From the NCBI GenBank assembly GCA_963627915.1, contig CAVGCY010000027.1, positions 1 through 31,025 on the forward strand: a stretch of DNA of 31,025 nt, written 5' to 3'. Shown here one piece after another: positions 8,133 to 16,678 of this stretch (the first letter of the stretch is position 1; every line of letters begins with the position of its first letter). The stretch is from CALACW01 sp963627915 (GTDB lineage: Bacteria > Bacillota > Clostridia > Oscillospirales > Acutalibacteraceae). A model generated the notes under the pieces. It was not told the origin of the DNA. It was given only the letters and a program-made list of their open reading frames with translations, and searched no databases. A program made the translations under genes and the position numbers.

Positions 8133-9341
8133 TCAGCCCGTAATTTCAAAATCGGTTTTTATATTAATATCGCTTTCATTATACCAAAAGCCTCTCGCCT
8201 TAACGGTAACGGTATACTCGCCCTTTTCAAGTCCGCTGACGCGGCATGTGAGCTTTTTCGGCATATCGTAAAGATAATACTCGGAGAAAATTATATACTG
8301 CTTTACGATTCGTCCGCTTTTTCTGCATTTAACGGTTATAACGTAATCGTCAACATAATCCTCGTCAATATTCGCCTGCGAAAACGTAACGTCAACGGAA
8401 TTTTCGTCCGCTCTTTTAACGGAAATACTCTCGTTCACGCCGAAATACGGGATAACATTCGTCTTATATCTTTTATTCGTATAGAGAAACGAATCCGGGT
8501 TCGACGGTTCGTCTATTTTCCAAACATACGGAAAGAAATTACCCGAAATAACGTCGAACGGCATTACGCGAACTCTGTTATTTTCATCCGCCTCAACAAT
8601 GAGCATCTGTGCGGCAACGTCGTTTCCGGGCGGGCATGTGCCGTAATTTTTATCAAATTCGTCAAGTTCAAAGTAGCTGAACGTACCCGTGCCGAAGCAG
8701 GAGAAATGCTCCTGATATACGCTTCTCGGATCGTTAACGGGCGCATGGGAATGTCCCGAAAAATCAACGATCTGCGGGTAATGAACGAGCGTCGGCGTCA
8801 GTTCGTCCTCGCCCCAGTTTTTACTGCCGTAGACGGTACCCATGATATGCGGATGCTGGAAAAAGAAAATCGGTTTTTTAAAGTTATCGTCCGCCGCTTC
8901 TTTCAAAGTTCTTTCGGCAAACTCGACCTGAGGAGCGTCGAAATGACATCCCCTCGTGCAGGTAACGGAAATAAAATGAAATCCGTTTATAACATTGTGA
9001 GTATCCGCGTCCTGATTGAAAATTTCGGCAAAGCGTTTTCTTGCGCCCTCCTCGCCGTCGCACATATATTCATGGCTCGCCATGGAGAGGTTTACAAGGG
9101 TATCTTTTCTTATGCTTTTGTCGAGCGACTCCTTAAAAAGCCTCATCTGCCCCTCTTCGCCCCTGTCGGCAAAATCGCCGACGACATACAGAGCGTCAAC
9201 ATTTTTATATACGTGAGAATCGGCATATTTGTAAAGGTACTCCATTCCCTTTTCAAATCGCTTTTTCTCAACGCAGTCCGCGCCTTTATAATGCAAATCG
9301 CTTACGACGCAAAATCTTACGACAGGTTTAAAATCATCCAT
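8133..9341 (-). CDS. Calcineurin-like metallophosphoesterase
   Basis: This 402-residue cytosolic protein (no signal peptide) has the metal-binding signatures of the calcineurin-like phosphoesterase fold: SDLH at 14-17, VVGDFADR at 53-60, QHPH at 162-165 and GHSH at 196-199. The motif that is normally GNH[DE] reads ASHE (88-91), so the usual Asn metal ligand appears replaced by Ser. Residues about 300-402 form a predicted beta-rich C-terminal domain. It is the last gene of a four-gene operon: only 16 bases separate it from the asparagine synthetase stop, and GAGAGG precedes the ATG. The substrate is unknown; context suggests a nucleotide or cell-envelope phosphate ester, which is inference only. 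Confidence 0.85.
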   Translation of the reverse strand: MDDFKPVVRFCVVSDLHYKGADCVEKKRFEKGMEYLYKYADSHVYKNVDALYVVGDFADRGEEGQMRLFKESLDKSIRKDTLVNLSMASHEYMCDGEEGARKRFAEIFNQDADTHNVINGFHFISVTCTRGCHFDAPQVEFAERTLKEAADDNFKKPIFFFQHPHIMGTVYGSKNWGEDELTPTLVHYPQIVDFSGHSHAPVNDPRSVYQEHFSCFGTGTFSYFELDEFDKNYGTCPPGNDVAAQMLIVEADENNRVRVMPFDVISGNFFPYVWKIDEPSNPDSFLYTNKRYKTNVIPYFGVNESISVKRADENSVDVTFSQANIDEDYVDDYVITVKCRKSGRIVKQYIIFSEYYLYDMPKKLTCRVSGLEKGEYTVTVKARGFWYNESDINIKTDFEITG

Positions 9342-9357
9342 AAATCTACCTCTCCGT

Positions 9358-11205
9358 TCAGTTTTCTATAAAATATTTGTCATACCATAATATGAACGAA
9401 TATACAGTCCATATCTTTTTCATGTTTTTGGCTTTGCCCTCGCGGTGGTCGTCAAGAAGCTTCATGATATATTCCCTGTTAAAGAACATTCCGGCGGTTT
9501 CGCCCTCGAAAGCATTTTTAATCTCGGAATAATATTTGTCCTGCTTAATCCAGTCGTTAAGCGGCGTCAGGAATCCGAGCTTTTTCATGTCGGCCGTCTT
9601 TTCCGGAAGCTGTTTTAAAGCCGCCCCGCGCAGAGCGATTTTCGCCTTATCCTTCGTAACGCGGTACTTTGTCGGAATACTCAGCGCAAGCTTAAGCATT
9701 TCCTTATCGAGGAACGGAACGCGAAGCTCGAGCGAATTTGCCATGCTCATTCTGTCGGCTTTAACGAGAATATCCTGAACAAGCCACGTCTGCATATCGA
9801 CGTACTGCATCTGCGTTACGCCGTCCTCGTTCTTACAGCGGTCAAAATATTTCTTCGTATAAACAGCCGGGTCGGGAGCGGGAATATCGGGAGAGAGAAC
9901 CTTTGAACGCTCTTTCCAGTTAAAAACATAATTGTTTCTTATATAATATTCGCTCAAATCCTGCGCGCCTCTCGTAAGAAACCGCTTGCCGTGAAAACCG
10001 TCGGGGAGAAGCTTTGCGCACGAGGCAAGAGCCTTTCTCAGTCCAAGCGGAAGTCGCTGATAGTTTTCAAATTCGAGAGGGTCGGTATAATAATAGTAAC
10101 CGCCGAAAAGCTCGTCCGCGCCCTCTCCGGAAAGCACAACCTTAACCTGCTCGCTCGCTTTTTTCGCAAGGAAGTAAAGCGACAGCGCGGAGGGGTTCGG
10201 CAGAGGCTCGTCCATGTAATACTGAACCGCGGGAGCTATGTTGAAATATTCGTCGGCGGAAATTTTCTTGCTGAAATTGTCAACGCCCAAAGTCTTTGCA
10301 AACTCCTGCGCGGCGGCAAGCTCCGAATACTTTTCCTCAACGTAGCCGACGGAAAACGTCTTTACCTTATTATGCTTTGAAACCTCGCGGACGGTATACG
10401 AAGAATCGACTCCGCCCGAGAGAAAACATCCGACCTCAACGTCCGCAATGCAGTGAGCCGCCGCCGAATTTCTGAAGGTTTCGTCAACGATATTCTCCCA
10501 CTCGGCAAGCGATTTTGAATTGTCAACGTCATATTTCATCACATAATATTTATCGGTCGTGAATCTGCCGTTTTCATATTCAAAATATGACGCAGGCTCC
10601 AATTTGTACACATTTTTAAAGAGGGTCTGCTCGGACGGAATATACTCAAAGCACAGATAATCGGGGATTCTGTCCCGGTTAAGCTCCTTTTCAAACGCCG
10701 GATTTGAGAGGAAGGATTTAATCTCCGAGCCGAACATAAATTTGCCGTTCTTCATAAAATAGAAAAACGGTTTAATTCCGAATATATCTCTTGCGCCGAA
10801 AAGCTTCTTCGCCTTTTTGTCCCATATGACGAAAGCGAACATGCCCCTTAAATTTTTAAGCATATCCTTTCCGTACTCCTCATAGCCGTGCAGAAGCGTT
10901 TCGGTATCGGTATTCGTCTTAAAAACATGACCTTTTTTTTCAAGGTCCTCCCTCAGCTCTTTATAATTATATATCTCGCCGTTGAATACGATAACCTTTG
11001 TGCCGTCCTCGTTGAGTATCGGCTGACTTCCGCCGTCAAGGTCTATTATACTAAGTCTCCGAAAGCCGAGAGATATATCCGAATCGACGTAATAATCGTC
11101 CTGGTCGGGGCCTCTGTGAGAGATCCTGTCCGCCATCGCTCTGACGGTTTTGTTATTTAATTCGACGTCGTCGGCTTCATTAAAAAATCCTACAAATCCG
11201 CACAT
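9358..11205 (-). CDS. asnB: Asparagine synthetase, glutamine-hydrolysing (AsnB/AsnH type)
   Basis: The 615-residue length is usual for class B enzymes. It begins MCGF, so Cys2 would become the N-terminal nucleophile of the glutaminase domain (about 2-210, with RGPD at 31-34 and NGEIYN at 75-80). The synthetase domain carries the pyrophosphate loop SGGVDSS at 263-269. The family amidates aspartate to asparagine with ATP and glutamine. It starts one base after the racemase stop codon, with GAGGTG as ribosome binding site, so translation is probably coupled. Next to an aspartate racemase and a D-Asp-ligase-like gene it may, like Lactococcus AsnH, amidate D-aspartate in peptidoglycan cross-bridges rather than make free asparagine. 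Sequence alone cannot separate the two roles. Confidence 0.9.
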   Translation of the reverse strand: MCGFVGFFNEADDVELNNKTVRAMADRISHRGPDQDDYYVDSDISLGFRRLSIIDLDGGSQPILNEDGTKVIVFNGEIYNYKELREDLEKKGHVFKTNTDTETLLHGYEEYGKDMLKNLRGMFAFVIWDKKAKKLFGARDIFGIKPFFYFMKNGKFMFGSEIKSFLSNPAFEKELNRDRIPDYLCFEYIPSEQTLFKNVYKLEPASYFEYENGRFTTDKYYVMKYDVDNSKSLAEWENIVDETFRNSAAAHCIADVEVGCFLSGGVDSSYTVREVSKHNKVKTFSVGYVEEKYSELAAAQEFAKTLGVDNFSKKISADEYFNIAPAVQYYMDEPLPNPSALSLYFLAKKASEQVKVVLSGEGADELFGGYYYYTDPLEFENYQRLPLGLRKALASCAKLLPDGFHGKRFLTRGAQDLSEYYIRNNYVFNWKERSKVLSPDIPAPDPAVYTKKYFDRCKNEDGVTQMQYVDMQTWLVQDILVKADRMSMANSLELRVPFLDKEMLKLALSIPTKYRVTKDKAKIALRGAALKQLPEKTADMKKLGFLTPLNDWIKQDKYYSEIKNAFEGETAGMFFNREYIMKLLDDHREGKAKNMKKIWTVYSFILWYDKYFIEN

Positions 11206-11206
11206 A

Positions 11207-11923
11207 TTACCGCACCTCTTTTATTTTCTTCCCGCATTTTAAAATACTTGCACGCGCAAGCGTCTGCATTGAATCTATAACGTCCGCACGCTTTATTTTA
11301 TTTTCCCAATGTATAACGGACAGCTCCGTGCAGCCGAGCACGACAGCCTCGCAGCCCGCATTTCTCATACTGTCAATAAGCGACTCGAACGCGCCGAAGC
11401 CGATGTCGTTTCCCGCCTTTACTCCGTCATAAATAATATTCATGAGCAGACGAGAACCCTCTTCATTCGGGGTAAGACAGCATATGCCGTGATTTTCACA
11501 CGCACGCTGATACGACCCTGCCGACAAAGTACCCTCGGTAGCAAGGATTCCGAGCGTTTTAAGATTGGGAACGCTATTTTTTGCATACAGAACCGTTTCC
11601 TCGATAATATTAAGCATCGGAATATTTATATTTTCCTGTATTCTGTCGTAAAAATAATGCGCCGTATTGCACGGGATAACTATAAAATCCGAGCCTGCGC
11701 CCTCAAGTCTTTTTGCGTCGGCAATCATGACGGGGAGCGGGTCGGGCTTTGAATTGTCGAGAATATAATCCGTTCTGTCGGGTATCGACGGATGATTTAA
11801 AATCACCATCGAAATATGTTCCTGGTCCGTCCTCGCGTCGGTCAGCTTTACAACCATATCCGTAAAGCACACCGTTGCAAGAGGTCCCAGACCGCCCAGA
11901 ACGCCTAATGTAATCTCTTTCAT
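11207..11923 (-). CDS. Aspartate/glutamate racemase family protein
   Basis: This 238-residue, PLP-independent amino-acid racemase has both catalytic cysteines in their expected motifs: PCNTAH (Cys85) and GCTEL (Cys198). The N-terminal GVLGGLGPLAT is typical of the aspartate racemase branch. The expected reaction is L-Asp to D-Asp in the cytosol. It lies 5 bases after the ATP-grasp ligase stop and 1 base before the asparagine synthetase, with no strong ribosome binding site of its own, so coupling is likely. Its position between a D-aspartate-ligase-like gene and an asparagine synthetase suggests it supplies D-aspartate for the cell wall. A glutamate racemase role (D-Glu) is less likely from the sequence but not excluded. 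Confidence 0.85.
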   Translation of the reverse strand: MKEITLGVLGGLGPLATVCFTDMVVKLTDARTDQEHISMVILNHPSIPDRTDYILDNSKPDPLPVMIADAKRLEGAGSDFIVIPCNTAHYFYDRIQENINIPMLNIIEETVLYAKNSVPNLKTLGILATEGTLSAGSYQRACENHGICCLTPNEEGSRLLMNIIYDGVKAGNDIGFGAFESLIDSMRNAGCEAVVLGCTELSVIHWENKIKRADVIDSMQTLARASILKCGKKIKEVR

Positions 11924-11928
11924 TTATA

Positions 11929-13173
11929 TCACTTTAACTTTCCGTAAACGGGGACGGAATTTTTCTCCGTCTTATAGTATTTTCTGTACTGGTTAAGATA
12001 TGAAGCGTACACGTAAAATCTTCTCACGGGGCTTAAATCCTTTTTATAGTAAAGCGGATAGCTCGATTTGCCCGAACGGAACAGACGTTTTATTCTCTTT
12101 CTCAATTCGGGATCCTTTACATACTTCATTATGATTCCGCGGGGAACGACATAGAAGAGATTTTCATTGTCGGCTACGGTATATTCGAGGTCTTTTTCAT
12201 AAATCAAATCGTCGACAATCCATTTTACTACGTTGAATCCGCTGCCGGTTACGTAATAATTGCTCCTGCCAAGACGCACGTTTATTTCAAAAAAATTGTA
12301 CGTGCCGTTACGGCTGTCGTATTTTATATCGAAATTCGCAAATCCCGTGTAGCCGATATGCTCAAGGAATTTTGTCGCCGCGGCCGCGATTTTTTCGTCA
12401 ACCTCGTTTATAATTGCAACGGGGTTTCCGATTGCGGTCGGGGTGTGATCCTCAAGCAGCACATGACCGAGGGAAACAAATTTAACCTTTGAATTTCTGT
12501 CGCAGTAGCATGTCAGAACGCGCATGTTCGTGTCGTCGCCGGGGATGCAGTCCTGTATTAAAAACTTGTAGTCATAGCTTGATTTTTCAAGATTATTAAG
12601 CATTTCCCTAAGCGATTTTTCGTCCTCGAATCTGAATACCTTTTTTTTGCCGGGAAACTCTGCGTAGTGATACAAAGCGGACGAAGCGCACTTTGCTATT
12701 ACGGGATAATCGAAGCCGAATTTAAGATCGTTTTCCTCCCCGCAGTTATATACGTAAGTTTTGGGATGGTCGATACCGAGTTCGTCGCATATCTCATAAA
12801 ACTTGTCCTTCAGTACGATTTTGTCAAGCAGCTCAAGATCTATATACGGAATAACGTAATACGGCGACAGCTCGGCTTTATGCTCGACCAACGCTCTTAC
12901 GTACCAGTCGCCGCAGCCCATAACGATAAGCTTTTTTCTGCCCTCAAACTCCCTGCCGATATCCAGAAGGTGCGAAACGAGCACGTCCGCGTCCTCCAGA
13001 TTATCAAAAACTCTGTTTTCACACAGTCTGCTCTCGGAAATTATCTTCGCCTGTCTTTGCGAAAGCACAAGACTTCTTATACCGTACTCCTCGTGAAAGC
13101 TGCGGACAAGGCTGTACGCCGTGATATCCGCGCCGAGGATGACGGGCATAAACTCTCTTTCTTCAAAATTCAT
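11929..13173 (-). CDS. ATP-grasp carboxylate-amine ligase, probable D-aspartate ligase
   Basis: This 414-residue protein has an ATP-grasp layout: an N-terminal Rossmann-like part (PVILGADITAYSLVRSF from 10), an ATP-binding segment near YPVIAKCASS (156-165) and a metal-binding signature FEINVRLGRSNYY (295-307). Length, N-terminal pattern and neighbours resemble the Enterococcus faecium Asl-fm family, which attaches D-aspartate to the stem-peptide amino acid of peptidoglycan precursors. That resemblance is from memory, not a search. It is first in the operon, about 31 bases downstream of a predicted transcription start. The ribosome binding site is weak; a second in-frame ATG at codon 9 is an alternative, but the first start keeps an acidic N-terminus that seems common in the family. 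Another D-amino acid substrate is possible. Confidence 0.8.
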   Translation of the reverse strand: MNFEEREFMPVILGADITAYSLVRSFHEEYGIRSLVLSQRQAKIISESRLCENRVFDNLEDADVLVSHLLDIGREFEGRKKLIVMGCGDWYVRALVEHKAELSPYYVIPYIDLELLDKIVLKDKFYEICDELGIDHPKTYVYNCGEENDLKFGFDYPVIAKCASSALYHYAEFPGKKKVFRFEDEKSLREMLNNLEKSSYDYKFLIQDCIPGDDTNMRVLTCYCDRNSKVKFVSLGHVLLEDHTPTAIGNPVAIINEVDEKIAAAATKFLEHIGYTGFANFDIKYDSRNGTYNFFEINVRLGRSNYYVTGSGFNVVKWIVDDLIYEKDLEYTVADNENLFYVVPRGIIMKYVKDPELRKRIKRLFRSGKSSYPLYYKKDLSPVRRFYVYASYLNQYRKYYKTEKNSVPVYGKLK

Positions 13174-13210
13174 ATAAGGAAACTTCTTTCGTATTTTAAT
13201 TCAATTTAAT

Positions 13211-13238
13211 ATTGTATCATATTTTTCATATATGTCAA
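13211..13238 (-). promoter_or_regulatory. Promoter of the D-aspartate-type operon
   Basis: On the minus strand, TTGACA (13233-13238) is followed after 16 bases by TACAAT (13211-13216), and TGA directly before the -10 makes it an extended -10 element. Transcription would start about 31 bases before the ATG at 13173. Confidence 0.75.
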
Positions 13239-13253
13239 CGTTGAAATTAATAC

Positions 13254-13282
13254 TTTACTTTTTATTTTGTATGATATATAAT
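13254..13282 (+). promoter_or_regulatory. Promoter of gltX-glnS
   Basis: TTTACT (13254-13259), 17 bases, then TATAAT (13277-13282). Its -35 lies 15 bases from the -35 of the divergent minus-strand promoter, so the two start back to back. The resulting leader is about 40 bases, too short for a T-box. Confidence 0.65.
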
Positions 13283-13329
13283 TAATTTTAAAATGGATAA
13301 TAATATAATTTTTTAATGAGGTGTATATT

Positions 13330-14991
13330 TTGAACGACTGCGAAACATTAGCCGAGCTTCTTTTTCCGGACATAAAAAAGACTCCGGACGACTATGAAAA
13401 TATTTATCCCCCGCGACAGCTTAAGGAGGGTGCGAGAGTTACGAGATTCGCCCCCTCCCCTACGGGCTATCTTCATATAGGCGGACTTTTCGGCGCGCTT
13501 ACGGATGTTCTTACCGCAAAAGCGTCGGACGGAGTTTCATTATTGAGAATCGAGGACACGGACAAAAAGCGCGAAATTGACGACGGAGTTTCCGCAATCA
13601 TCGAGGGTTTCAGGGATTTCGGAGTTGAATTTGACGAGGGCGTTACGGGCTTCGGCACGGAAAAAGGCGATTACGGTCCGTATACGCAGAGCAAAAGAGC
13701 CGAAATTTATCAGACCGTCGCAAAGTCGCTTGTCAAGAAGGGACTTGCCTATCCCTGCTTCTGTACGGCGGACGAGCTTTCCGCAATGAGAGAGGAGCAG
13801 GAAAATTCAGACGCTCTCATAAGAGGATATTTCGGAAAATGGGCAAAGTGCAGAAATCTCACACTCGGCGAAATACAAAAGAATTTAGACGACGGCAAGC
13901 CGTGGACGCTTCGTTTCCGCTCGGACGGAAGCGACGATAAAAAAGTGGTATTCGACGATATAATCAGAGGCAAAATCGAAATGCCGGAAAACACGATTGA
14001 CGAGGTTCTTTTAAAATCCGACGGCATTCCGACCTATCATTTCGCTCACGTATGCGACGACCATTTCATGAGAACAACACACGCTATCAGAGGCGAGGAA
14101 TGGATATCCTCAACGCCCAAGCATATCGCACTTTTCAAAGCGTGCGGATACAAAGTTCCGAAATACGCGCACACGCCGCAGGTTATGAAGCTTGACGAAA
14201 ACGACGGAAACAAAAGGAAACTTTCAAAGAGAAAAGACCCGGAAGCGGCGGTAAGCTATTTCGTTGAAAAGGGCATTCCGAAGGAGAGCCTTATCGAATA
14301 TCTTCTCACGCTTTTAAACTCGAATTTCGAGGACTGGCGCAGGGCAAATCCCAACGCGGACGCATTCTCATTTCCGTTCAATCTTAAGAAAATGAGTTCG
14401 AGCGGATGCCTTTTCGACCTCGTTAAATTAACGGACGTCAGCAAAAATATCATTTCAAAAATGAACGGGGAAACCGTGCTCGAGAGAACGCTCGAATGGG
14501 CGGAAAAATACGACCCGGAGCTTTTCGGACTTATGAACGCGGACAGGAATTACGCGCTCGGAATACTCTCCGTGGACAGAGATTGCCCGAAGCCGAGAAA
14601 AGACATTGCCATGTGGTCGCAGATAAAGGATTATATACCGTATTATTACGAAGAATTATACAATCCCGAATACTTTATCCCCGGCTCGGTCACGCCGGAG
14701 GACGCAAGGGCAATTATTGATAAATACATTGAAATTTACGACGAAAACGACGATAAGGAAACATGGTTTGCAAAAATCAAGGATATGTGCGCCCCGCTCG
14801 GATTTACTCCGAACGTCAAGGAGTACAAAAAGAATCCGGAACTTTTCAAGGGACACGCAGGCGACGTATCGTCCGTAATAAGAGTTGGAGTAACATCGAG
14901 AACAAACACGCCCGACCTCTGCTCAATCATGAAGCTTCTCGGCAGAGACAGGGTTATAAAAAGACTTAAAACATTCAGAGAGGAAATATAA
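13330..14991 (+). CDS. gltX: Glutamate-tRNA ligase
   Basis: A class I aminoacyl-tRNA synthetase of about 553 residues that charges tRNA with glutamate. It shows FAPSPTGYLHIGG (HIGH motif, about 40-52), RIEDTD (about 73-78) and KLSKRKDP (KMSKS motif, from about 297); APSPTG with RIEDTD marks GluRS rather than GlnRS. It is longer than the common bacterial GluRS of about 470-490 residues and has about 35 extra N-terminal residues. I chose the TTG at 13330 because GAGGTG (13318-13323) sits 6 bases upstream; the in-frame GTG at 13321 would lie inside that ribosome binding site. The stop is 5 bases from the glnS start, so the two form an operon. Confidence 0.9.
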   Translation: MNDCETLAELLFPDIKKTPDDYENIYPPRQLKEGARVTRFAPSPTGYLHIGGLFGALTDVLTAKASDGVSLLRIEDTDKKREIDDGVSAIIEGFRDFGVEFDEGVTGFGTEKGDYGPYTQSKRAEIYQTVAKSLVKKGLAYPCFCTADELSAMREEQENSDALIRGYFGKWAKCRNLTLGEIQKNLDDGKPWTLRFRSDGSDDKKVVFDDIIRGKIEMPENTIDEVLLKSDGIPTYHFAHVCDDHFMRTTHAIRGEEWISSTPKHIALFKACGYKVPKYAHTPQVMKLDENDGNKRKLSKRKDPEAAVSYFVEKGIPKESLIEYLLTLLNSNFEDWRRANPNADAFSFPFNLKKMSSSGCLFDLVKLTDVSKNIISKMNGETVLERTLEWAEKYDPELFGLMNADRNYALGILSVDRDCPKPRKDIAMWSQIKDYIPYYYEELYNPEYFIPGSVTPEDARAIIDKYIEIYDENDDKETWFAKIKDMCAPLGFTPNVKEYKKNPELFKGHAGDVSSVIRVGVTSRTNTPDLCSIMKLLGRDRVIKRLKTFREEI

Positions 14992-14996
14992 ATTTT

Positions 14997-16655
14997 ATGG
15001 AAGAGAATGTAAAAGCATCAAATTTCATTCACGACTTCATTGACGAGGATCTTGCCGCGGGCAAAAATACGAGGGTTCAGACGCGTTTTCCCCCCGAGCC
15101 GAACGGATATCTTCATATCGGTCACGCAAAGGCGATATGCATCGACTTCGGCACGGCTGAAAAATACGGCGGAATCTGCAATCTGAGAATGGACGACACG
15201 AACCCGTCCAAGGAGGACGTTGAATATATCGACGCCATCAAGGAGGATATCGAATGGCTCGGATTTAAATGGGAAAATTTATATTACGCAAGCGAATATT
15301 TCGATTTTCTCTACGAGTGCGCAATAAAACTCATTAAAAAAGGCAAGGCATACGTCGACGATTTATCTGCCGACGAAATGAGAGAATACAGAGGAACGCT
15401 GACAGAGCCCGGAAAAAATTCGCCGTACAGGGAGCGTTCGGTTGAGGAAAATCTTGAACTCTTCGACCGCATGACAAAGGGCGAATACCCCAACGGAGCA
15501 AAGGTTCTCAGAGCAAAAATAGACATGTCAAGTCCGAATATGAACATGAGAGATCCCGTAATATACAGAATCGCTCACGTAAGCCATCATCAAACGGGCG
15601 ATAAATGGTGCGTTTACCCGATGTACGACTTTGCGCATCCCCTCTCGGACGCGGCGGAGAAGGTAACGTATTCTCTCTGCTCTCTCGAATTTGAAAACCA
15701 CCGTCCGATTTACGACTGGTTCGTAAACGAAATAGGCTTTGAAGAGCCTCCGAGACAGATTGAATTTGCCCGTCTTAACCTCAATTACTGCGTTACGAGC
15801 AAGAGAAAATGTATGGAGCTTGTCGAAAAGCGTCACGTTTCCGGCTGGGACGACCCGAGAATGGCGACAATATGCGGAATGAGAAGAAGGGGTTATCCCG
15901 CCGAGGCTATCCGCGATTTCATTGAAAAGGTCGGCGTTTCAAAAGCGTACAGCGTAGTCGATTACGGTCTGCTCGAATCGTGCGTAAGAGATAAACTCAA
16001 CGCCTCAGCTCCGAGAGCTATGGCGGTTCTTGAACCTTTGAAGGTTATAATCGACAACTACCCCGAGGGTAAAACCGAGCAGATTGACGCGGAGCTTCAC
16101 CCGGACCATCCCGAAGCGGGAACGCGCAAGGTGACGTTTTCAAGAGAGCTTTACATTGAAAAAAGCGACTTCATGACAGACCCGCCGAAAAAATATTTCA
16201 GACTGTTCCCCGGAAACGAGGTTCGTCTTAAAAGCGCGTATTTCGCAAAATGCGTCGGATACGATACCGACGAAAACGGAGAGGTCACCTGCGTTCACTG
16301 CACCTACGACCCCGACAGCAAGGGCGGAAACTCCCCCGACGGACGTAAGGTAAAGGGTACGATTCACTTTGTAAGCGCGTCCGACTGCCGCAAAATTACA
16401 GTAAATTTGTACGACAGGCTTTTTAACGTCGAGAACCCCGGCGAGGACGACGGCAGAACGCTCGAAGAAAAGCTCAATCCCGACTCTCTCACCGTTCTTG
16501 ATTCCTGCCTCATAGAGGGCGGATTAAAATCAAAGCCCGGCGACGTATTCCAGTTTATGAGACAGGGATATTTCTGCGAGGACAAGGACTCGACAGCCGA
16601 AAATCCCGTATTCAACCGTACGGTTCAGCTCAACTCCTCGTGGAATAAAAAATAA
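14997..16655 (+). CDS. glnS: Glutamine-tRNA ligase
   Basis: This 552-residue protein matches the usual GlnRS length (about 550). It has PPEPNGYLHIGHAK (HIGH at 40-43), RMDDTNPSKED (64-74) and VTSKRK (KMSKS-type, 266-271), a combination specific to GlnRS. The C-terminal half (about 340-540) fits the paired beta-barrel anticodon-binding region. It charges tRNA-Gln directly. Many Bacillota instead use a non-discriminating GluRS plus the GatCAB amidotransferase, so a GlnRS adjacent to the GluRS is informative. It begins 5 bases after gltX, with GAGAGGA in the end of gltX as the probable ribosome binding site. Confidence 0.95.
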   Translation: MEENVKASNFIHDFIDEDLAAGKNTRVQTRFPPEPNGYLHIGHAKAICIDFGTAEKYGGICNLRMDDTNPSKEDVEYIDAIKEDIEWLGFKWENLYYASEYFDFLYECAIKLIKKGKAYVDDLSADEMREYRGTLTEPGKNSPYRERSVEENLELFDRMTKGEYPNGAKVLRAKIDMSSPNMNMRDPVIYRIAHVSHHQTGDKWCVYPMYDFAHPLSDAAEKVTYSLCSLEFENHRPIYDWFVNEIGFEEPPRQIEFARLNLNYCVTSKRKCMELVEKRHVSGWDDPRMATICGMRRRGYPAEAIRDFIEKVGVSKAYSVVDYGLLESCVRDKLNASAPRAMAVLEPLKVIIDNYPEGKTEQIDAELHPDHPEAGTRKVTFSRELYIEKSDFMTDPPKKYFRLFPGNEVRLKSAYFAKCVGYDTDENGEVTCVHCTYDPDSKGGNSPDGRKVKGTIHFVSASDCRKITVNLYDRLFNVENPGEDDGRTLEEKLNPDSLTVLDSCLIEGGLKSKPGDVFQFMRQGYFCEDKDSTAENPVFNRTVQLNSSWNKK

Positions 16656-16678
16656 ATTTTTAAAGGGCGGTTTTGAAA

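Noticed and set aside
8706..9371. 221-residue plus-strand open frame antisense to the metallophosphoesterase
   Set aside because: The phosphoesterase motifs are on the opposite strand; this frame is a shadow without a start signal.
13283..13329. T-box riboswitch before gltX
   Set aside because: The predicted leader is only about 40 bases, and no T-box sequence or terminator stem is present.
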